From Acidobacteriota bacterium (GTDB lineage: Bacteria; Acidobacteriota; Polarisedimenticolia; Polarisedimenticolales; Polarisedimenticolaceae): a stretch of 24,010 nt of DNA. A model generated the notes under the pieces. That model ran no database searches and was not told where the DNA came from. It saw only the letters and a program-made list of their open reading frames with translations. Each line of letters starts with the position of its first letter. The first letter of the stretch is position 1. The position numbers were made by a program, and so were the translations under genes. The DNA lies in contig WVWW01000130.1 of NCBI GenBank assembly GCA_011773795.1, positions 846 to 24,855 on the forward strand. Direction: 5' to 3'. Positions 16,701 through 21,125 of the stretch are shown one piece after another.

Positions 16701-16900
16701 CGGGGCGCTACGCCAAAACCGAGGTCAGCGCCGACCTCTTCGCCATCGACCGTTACGTGTACCTCTACCCGGCGTGCCGGATCGACCCGTCGATCCCGGG
16801 CATCGCGGACGCATCGGCACGAGTCTTACCGGCGGAACCAACGCCTTCCCGATCGGACGACACGAGCGAAGGAGCTCTGGACGATGAGAGCCCTCGATAG
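13766..16900 (+). CDS. Large TPR outer-membrane lipoprotein
   Basis: The 1044-residue product starts with a lipoprotein signal (MRRIGIPVLLAPALLLGC, lipid site C18). Repeated tetratricopeptide units fill about 150-900, for example ALYDRLLTEYPNYEHRDQVL, KLGWTFYKQELYEEALHRY, LGAHYLDKLRYDDAAKTYRA and RLADLLLEHEDFGEAARQYE. The spacing and YP/FP turns resemble BamD/YbgF-type repeats (TPR_6). The start at 13766 has GGAGGA 8 bases upstream and overlaps the previous stop. The frame is open another 350 codons upstream, but that extension runs inside the preceding TPR gene in another frame and is Arg/Ala-rich nonsense. It is probably on the periplasmic face of the outer membrane and would be the core scaffold of the cluster. 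The tail (about 1010-1044) is Ser/Asp/Glu rich and likely disordered. Confidence 0.9.
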   Translation: MRRIGIPVLLAPALLLGCAARTEQPVVTQGTLAELHDMQPDVQEVEVEQGLEQAMEHYRRFLEETPETRMTPDAMRRLADLQIEKQFGVREGDLKPREMAAPESAQVSAPLLPIDAVDEMGPWESDQDFEARTTAASSLFGWLGDLPAGPLSEQEDPSGPLEAIALYDRLLTEYPNYEHRDQVLYQKARAYDELGRTEEAIATMESLIDANPHSAHFDEVQFRRGEYFFTRRKYLDAEDAYESIIRMGEHSSYYELALYKLGWTFYKQELYEEALHRYIALLDYKVSIGYDFDQAQSEDDERRVADTFRVVSLSFSNLGGPESVPRYFATFGNRSYEERVYSNLGAHYLDKLRYDDAAKTYRAFVELYPFHRAAPHFSMRIVETFTAGEFPKLVLEAKREFATDYGLQAEYWRRFTPEDRPEVLDHLKANLKDLATHYHADYQSLEDTEDNDADKHASYREALRWYGDYLQSFPADDDSPSINYRLADLLLEHEDFGEAARQYERTAYDYEPHDQAAAAGYAAVFAHRERLRVAGEELQAVAKSETVASSLRFADAFPEHEHAAAVLGAAADDLYEMQDYEAGVESAQRVIDDYPDAEPEIQRSAWIVVAHGSFELADYARAELAYGRVLMSTPEEDDESRAGFIDNLAASIYKQGELANESQDYRAAADHFLRIRSAAPTSAIRATAEYDAGAALIRLEDWAAAAEVLEAFRSTFPDHELQLEATRQIAYAYRENGELTRAAEEYERIASESEDPAMRSEALLVAGDLYEQSDAQERALDAYVRYVDEFPEPIETAVETRLKIAEIYKDWRDVEMYHQELREIVRIDADAGPQRTARTRTVAARSALVLAEQVYNEFVAVKLLQPFEVSLQEKQQRMDLTIETMGSLVDYEIGEVTAAATFYMAETYFDFSRSLAESERPTDLEPAELAEYELVLEEEAFPFEEKAIDVHEKNLELLQAGVFNSWTEKSLGKLAELVPGRYAKTEVSADLFAIDRYVYLYPACRIDPSIPGIADASARVLPAEPTPSRSDDTSEGALDDESPR

Positions 16901-17606
16901 AGCAGGTCTGATGAAGGTGCTGCGCCTCGGCTTGCCGTGGTGCGCCCTGATCTTCGCGTGCGGTTGCTCGCCGGCGGCCCGACCCGCGGCGACCGTCGAC
17001 TCGCCGACCCACGCGACCGTCCACAAGACGCCCGAGAACCTCGCGCCGCTGGAACCGGAGGTCGTGGTGGTCGACTTCGCGGAGGATCCGGGCGGGTTCA
17101 CCATCAGCCAGCAAGTGGAAATCGAGCTGGACGTGCGCGCCGACTACGAGGCCGCGATCCGCATGCTCGAGGCCGGTCGCGACCAGGCGGCGGTCGCCCT
17201 GTTACTCGACGTGACGGAACGGGCGTCGGCGGTGGCCGCCGCCCATCTCGCCCTCGGTATGGCCTACGCGCGCGGCGACGAGCTCGACCCTGCCGAGGCG
17301 AGCCTGCGAAGGGCGCTCGAGCTGAGCCCCGGACACCCCGTCGCTTACAACGAGCTCGGACTCGTCCAGCGGCGCAAGGGGCTGTTCCAGGAGTCACGGG
17401 CGAGCTACGAGGCGGCGCTGGCCCGGTTCTCCGATTTCCACTTCGCCCACAGGAACCTGGCCATCTTGTGTGACCTGTACCTCGGCGACGACGCCTGCGC
17501 CCTGGAGCACTACGAGGAGTACAGCCGGATGGTTCCGGAGGACGCCGAGGTCGCCAGGTGGATTGCCGATCTGCGCAACCGCGGAAGCCGACAGGAGACG
17601 CCATGA
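16884..17606 (+). CDS. Small TPR lipoprotein
   Basis: The 240-residue product carries a lipoprotein-type signal (LGLPWCALIFACGC, lipid site C28 or C26). At least three TPR units follow at about 125-225, including AAHLALGMAYARGDELDPAEASL, AYNELGLVQRRKGLFQESRASYE and HRNLAILCDLYLGDDACALEHY. The pattern recalls PilF/Tgl-type pilotins and other periplasmic TPR lipoproteins. I chose the ATG at 16884 because AAGGAG lies 9 bases upstream; it overlaps the end of the preceding gene by 17 bases. The ATG at 16911 (codon 10) is a fair alternative giving a shorter signal peptide. Its stop overlaps the next ATG by 4 bases (ATGA). Confidence 0.85.
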   Translation: MRALDRAGLMKVLRLGLPWCALIFACGCSPAARPAATVDSPTHATVHKTPENLAPLEPEVVVVDFAEDPGGFTISQQVEIELDVRADYEAAIRMLEAGRDQAAVALLLDVTERASAVAAAHLALGMAYARGDELDPAEASLRRALELSPGHPVAYNELGLVQRRKGLFQESRASYEAALARFSDFHFAHRNLAILCDLYLGDDACALEHYEEYSRMVPEDAEVARWIADLRNRGSRQETP

Positions 17607-17938
17607 GACGGAATCTAGGGATCGTGCTGCTCCTGGTGGCGATCTGCTTGGTGCCCACCGCCGTCGCGTCGGAGACCGAGCGGAAGGCCGAACAGGACGG
17701 CAAGGCGGACGACGAAAAAGCGCCGACCAAGAAAGGCGACAAGGTGGTCTCCGGCATGTCGATCCTGGGCAACCAGGAAGCCCCCAAGTCGCTCGTGATC
17801 GTTCCCTGGAAGACCTCGGTGCTCGGCGACTCGCTCGGCATCGCGACGATGCTGGACGACTCGAAGCAGCCGGTCGACCGAGAGGTCTTCCTGCGGGCAT
17901 TGAGCTACTACGAAATCAGGTCCGAGAAGAAACCCTGA
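17603..17938 (+). CDS. Small exported protein of unknown function
   Basis: The 111-residue product has a signal peptide (MRRNLGIVLLLVAICLVPTAVAS, cleavage near residue 23) and a Lys/Asp/Glu-rich linker (about 24-46). A short ordered segment with ILGNQEAPKSLVIVPWKTS and a C-terminal RALSYYEIRSEKK follows. The ATG at 17603 shares bases with the TGA of the preceding gene, and AGGAG lies 6 bases upstream. It sits between the TPR lipoproteins and the ExbB-type channel, so it is most likely a periplasmic accessory of that complex. I know no assigned function for this type of protein. There are 67 bases without a gene between its stop and the next start, in which I see nothing except the Shine-Dalgarno for the channel gene. 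Confidence 0.8.
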   Translation: MRRNLGIVLLLVAICLVPTAVASETERKAEQDGKADDEKAPTKKGDKVVSGMSILGNQEAPKSLVIVPWKTSVLGDSLGIATMLDDSKQPVDREVFLRALSYYEIRSEKKP

Positions 17939-18005
17939 TGATCTGGAAACAAGTTTGATTTGACTGGCAGAAGCAACGGAAAGGTTTGTTGCGGGAGGTT
18001 CGAAA

Positions 18006-18656
18006 ATGGAAGGCATCTACTCAATGGTGAGGTTTTTCGTATCGGGTGGGCCGTTCATGTATCCCATCTTGATCGTGTTCTCGGTCGGCATCGCGATCGC
18101 GATCGAACGCTACATCACGCTCACGCGCGTCCGGCGCAGCAACGAAGGCATGTGGAGCAAGCTCCAGCCCGCGCTCGCCGACGGCGACTTCGACAAGGCG
18201 CGTGAAATGACCAGCAAGGACGACTCCACGGTGTCGCGACTGCTGGCCATGGGCCTGGCCCGCCAGGGCGCGGTGCGCCGCCGGGAGGACATCGAGATCG
18301 CGATGGAAGAGAGCATGATGGAGATCATCCCGCAGCTCGAGAAGCGCACGGCCTACGTCGCGCTCGGCGCGAGCATCGCCACCTTGCTCGGCCTGCTCGG
18401 CACGATCATGGGCCTGATCCAGGCGTTCACCGCGGTGGCCAACGCCAACCCGGCGGAGAAGGCCGACCTGCTGTCCGCCAGCATCTCGGTCGCGATGAAC
18501 ACGACGGCGTTCGGGCTGATCGCCGCGATCCCGCTGCTCGTGACGCACTCCGTGCTCACGGCCAAGACGGGTGAGATCGTGGACAGCCTCGAGATGGCGT
18601 CGGTGAAGGCGCTCAACGTCATCACGGCGATGGCGAAGCGCCAAGTCACGGCGTAG
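18006..18656 (+). CDS. MotA/TolQ/ExbB-family proton channel protein
   Basis: The 216-residue product has the family's three membrane helices: GPFMYPILIVFSVGIAIAIE (about 15-35), then LGASIATLLGLLGTIMGLIQ (about 119-140), then NTTAFGLIAAIPLLVTHSVL (about 163-185). A large cytoplasmic segment lies between the first two. The GLLGTIMGL and AMNTTAFGL motifs are those that line the channel in TolQ and ExbB. It would form the pentameric stator that uses the proton gradient with ExbD-like partners. GGAGG lies 7 bases before the ATG at 18006. It is followed after 2 bases by the first ExbD-like gene. ExbB, TolQ or AglR as a specific name cannot be decided from sequence alone. Confidence 0.93.
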   Translation: MEGIYSMVRFFVSGGPFMYPILIVFSVGIAIAIERYITLTRVRRSNEGMWSKLQPALADGDFDKAREMTSKDDSTVSRLLAMGLARQGAVRRREDIEIAMEESMMEIIPQLEKRTAYVALGASIATLLGLLGTIMGLIQAFTAVANANPAEKADLLSASISVAMNTTAFGLIAAIPLLVTHSVLTAKTGEIVDSLEMASVKALNVITAMAKRQVTA

Positions 18657-18658
18657 CG

Positions 18659-19147
18659 ATGGCAAGAGCACACCATTACCGGCGTCGCCACAAGGAGGCG
18701 CCCGAGCTCGACATGACCACCTTCATGAACCTGATGGTCGTGCTCGTGCCGTTCTTGCTCATCACCGCGGTGTTCTCGCGGATCACGATCGTCGAGCTCG
18801 ACTTGCCGAGCGCCCAGGGTCCCGCGCCGTCCGAACCGACCTTCCGGGTCGAGGTGGTCGTCCGCGAGGCCGGGCTCGAGATCATGGACGGCACGCAGGT
18901 GATCGCGGCGATCCCGAAGGTGGACGACGCGTACGACCTGCCGAAGCTGTCCGAGTACCTCGTCACCATCAAGAACGAATACCCGCAGAAAGAAGACGCG
19001 TCGGTGCTGCTCGAGCCGGACATCGAGTACGACCACCTCATCCAGGTGATGGACACGATGCGGAGCGTCGAGATCGAGGCGGACGAGACCGGACAGATCG
19101 CACGGGCCGACCTCTTCACGGCGATATCGATAGGGGATGCACCATGA
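18659..19147 (+). CDS. ExbD/TolR-family protein lacking the channel aspartate
   Basis: The 162-residue product has the ExbD layout: short basic cytoplasmic N-terminus (HHYRRRHK), one membrane helix (about 20-42) and a periplasmic domain of about 115 residues. In ExbD and TolR the helix carries an invariant Asp (E. coli ExbD D25, motif TPLVD) that carries protons. Here the matching segment is MTTFMNLM, with Asn at codon 24 (AAC at 18728-18730). D18 lies one turn or more away and does not align. This subunit may be structural or regulatory, paired with the next gene's product. The start is 2 bases after the channel gene's stop, and its TGA overlaps the next ATG. Confidence 0.88.
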   Translation: MARAHHYRRRHKEAPELDMTTFMNLMVVLVPFLLITAVFSRITIVELDLPSAQGPAPSEPTFRVEVVVREAGLEIMDGTQVIAAIPKVDDAYDLPKLSEYLVTIKNEYPQKEDASVLLEPDIEYDHLIQVMDTMRSVEIEADETGQIARADLFTAISIGDAP

Positions 19148-19647
19148 ACTCCTCGCGCCGGATGCGACGCATGACGCGCAACAAGCGCGGCGTCACGAAG
19201 TTGAACCTGACGCCGCTGATGGACGTGTTCACGGTCCTGGTCTTCTTCCTGATGATCAACTCGGCCACCGTCGAGACGCTGCAGCAGCCCAAGCAGATCA
19301 AGCTGCCGGAATCCGTGGTCGAGGCGAAGCCGCGCGAGACCGTCGTGATCTTCGTCGGCATGGAAGAGGTCCTGGTGCAGGGCGAACCGGTGGCGACGAT
19401 CGCGGATATCGAAGCGACCAACAACGTCGAGATCGAACCGATCAGCGCGCGGCTCGCCGAGCTGAGCGAGAGCGTCATCGGCTTGAGCACGCAGGCGGTC
19501 GCGGAGAGTCAGGAAGTGACCGTTCTCGCGGACAAGTCGGTCCCGTTCAGCGTCCTGAAGAAGATCATGGCGAGCTGCACGGGGCAGGGTTACACCAAGG
19601 TGTCCCTGGCCGTGGTCCAGAAGTCCGCGCAATCGAACGAAGTCTGA
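19144..19647 (+). CDS. ExbD/TolR-family protein with the channel aspartate
   Basis: The 167-residue product has a basic N-terminus (RRMRRMTRNKRG), then the classical motif LNLTPLMDVFTVLVFFLM with the proton-carrying Asp at residue 27. A periplasmic domain of about 120 residues follows and ends in the usual ExbD alpha/beta pattern (VTVLADKSVPFSVLKKIMASC and YTKVSLAVVQKS). Its start overlaps the previous stop by 4 bases (ATGA), so the two ExbD-like proteins are probably made together. It is the likely active partner of the ExbB-type protein. Confidence 0.93.
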   Translation: MNSSRRMRRMTRNKRGVTKLNLTPLMDVFTVLVFFLMINSATVETLQQPKQIKLPESVVEAKPRETVVIFVGMEEVLVQGEPVATIADIEATNNVEIEPISARLAELSESVIGLSTQAVAESQEVTVLADKSVPFSVLKKIMASCTGQGYTKVSLAVVQKSAQSNEV

Positions 19648-19660
19648 CCAGGTGCAAGAC

Positions 19661-21112
19661 ATGAAGTCTCAGCAAGAACAGGAAGTGCGCGCCCAGGTCG
19701 GCGAGGTGCGCGGGAAATTAGAGGATCTGACTGCGGATCTGCGCAGCGTCGACGACGAGTTCGAACGGCTGAAGCCGCAACGCATCCAGCACGAGCTGCT
19801 GGACCAGGCCTGCGGCTCCCTCGAGAAGCTCGACGAGCTCGGCGTCGCCTCGCTCTTCTGGGGCGAGCGGATCGAACCCGAGCACGTCAACGAACGCCTC
19901 CGCGAGGTGCGCGGCGTCGTGAGCAGCTTCCAGGACGAGCTCCGCGAGCTGGACGATCAGCGCCAGTCGATCCTCGAAAACATCGGCCGCGAGGAAGAGA
20001 ACCTCGAGATCCTCGGTGCGGATCTCTACTACATCCTGGCAGAAGAAGAGCAGCGCAAGGCCGAATGGATCGTCGAGCGGGAAATCAGCGAGGTGCCCCG
20101 GCGAGTCCAACGCATGGCGTGGGCCCGAGGCGGCGAGGATGACAAGCGCTTCCGCAAGACGCTGGCCGCGTCTTTCCTGATCAGCTTGCTGCTGGGCCTG
20201 CTGCTTCCGCTGATCAAGCTTCCGCTACCCAAGCGCTTCATCCCGGAAGAAATGCCGAAGCGTCTTGCGAAGCTCGTGCGTCCGGAGCTACCCAAGCCGT
20301 TGCCGGCGACGCCGGTCCCCGAGACGCAGGAACAGGAGCAACCCGAGCCCGAGCCCGTGAAGGAGCCGGACCCGGCCGAGCAACCGGCCGACGAGCCGGT
20401 CGTCGCCGAGGCCGAACCGGTGCCGTCCGACCCATCGGCGCCGCCCGGGCCGGAGGGCGTCCCCGCCCCGCCCAAGAGAAACGTGGGCAAGGCCGGGATC
20501 CTGGCGTTCAAGGAGAAGTTCGCGAGCCTGGCCAAGGACGATGTCGCCCCGCGTCTCGGAGCCGACGCGCGTTACGGCGATGCCGAGGACGCGAGCCGGT
20601 CCGCGATGCCGATGCGTTCGATGTTGACGACCAACGCGCCGGGATCGAGCGGCGGCATCAACATCGGTGCGATCAGCCGCAACGTCGGCGGCAACGGCGG
20701 CGGAGGTGGTGCCGGCGGCATCCAGGGCGTCCAGGTAGGCCGCGCCACCAGCACGATCACGTCGATCGGCAACGGCGGCGGCGGCGGCCGGCCGCGCGCG
20801 GGTGGGGGACAGGTCCCCTCACGTACCGACGAAGAGATTCAGATCGTGTTCGACCGCTACAAGGCGGCGTTCTACCGGCTGTACAACCGGGAGCTGCGCA
20901 ACGACCCCACCCTGCGCGGCCAGATGGTGCTGCGCCTGACGATCGAGCCGGACGGCAGCGTGTCGATGTGCAAGCTGCAGTCGACCGACATGGATGCGCC
21001 GGATCTCGCCGCTCAGGTCGTCAGCCGCGTCCTGACGATCAACTTCGGCGCGAAGGAAGGCGTGGAGGCCCTGACGATCGTGTACCCGATCGACTTCCTG
21101 CCGAAGGCGTGA
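19661..21112 (+). CDS. TonB-like energy transducer with cytoplasmic coiled coil and AgmX/PglI-type C-terminus
   Basis: The 483-residue product is arranged as a cytoplasmic helical coiled coil (about 1-160, many Glu/Arg/Leu heptads), then one membrane helix (about 167-187, TLAASFLISLLLGLLLPLIK). A Pro/Glu-rich TonB-like linker (about 200-285), a Gly-rich stretch (about 330-390) and a C-terminal domain (about 395-483) follow. The C-terminal domain carries the AgmX/PglI/TonB-type pattern RTDEEIQIVFDRYKAAFYR, LRGQMVLRLTIEPDGSVS and LTIVYPIDFLP. Classical TonB has only a short cytoplasmic tail, so the 160-residue N-terminal part is unusual. I chose the ATG at 19661; a GTG at 19652 is in frame but has no ribosome site. 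It would carry force from the ExbBD-like motor to the outer membrane TPR proteins or the DUF11 protein. The next gene starts 13 bases after the stop. Confidence 0.9.
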   Translation: MKSQQEQEVRAQVGEVRGKLEDLTADLRSVDDEFERLKPQRIQHELLDQACGSLEKLDELGVASLFWGERIEPEHVNERLREVRGVVSSFQDELRELDDQRQSILENIGREEENLEILGADLYYILAEEEQRKAEWIVEREISEVPRRVQRMAWARGGEDDKRFRKTLAASFLISLLLGLLLPLIKLPLPKRFIPEEMPKRLAKLVRPELPKPLPATPVPETQEQEQPEPEPVKEPDPAEQPADEPVVAEAEPVPSDPSAPPGPEGVPAPPKRNVGKAGILAFKEKFASLAKDDVAPRLGADARYGDAEDASRSAMPMRSMLTTNAPGSSGGINIGAISRNVGGNGGGGGAGGIQGVQVGRATSTITSIGNGGGGGRPRAGGGQVPSRTDEEIQIVFDRYKAAFYRLYNRELRNDPTLRGQMVLRLTIEPDGSVSMCKLQSTDMDAPDLAAQVVSRVLTINFGAKEGVEALTIVYPIDFLPKA

Positions 21113-21125
21113 TTCGGACAAAACC

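Noticed and set aside
17965..17980. TGGCAG-containing stretch before the ExbB-type gene, considered as a third sigma-54 site
   Set aside because: The -12 GC is absent at the required spacing, so it does not fit the RpoN pattern.
11210..21112. Assignment of the cluster as a standard TonB iron-uptake or Tol-Pal system
   Set aside because: There is no TonB-dependent receptor, no siderophore gene, no Fur-like box, and no TolA, TolB or Pal. Two ExbD proteins and very large TPR lipoproteins also do not fit.
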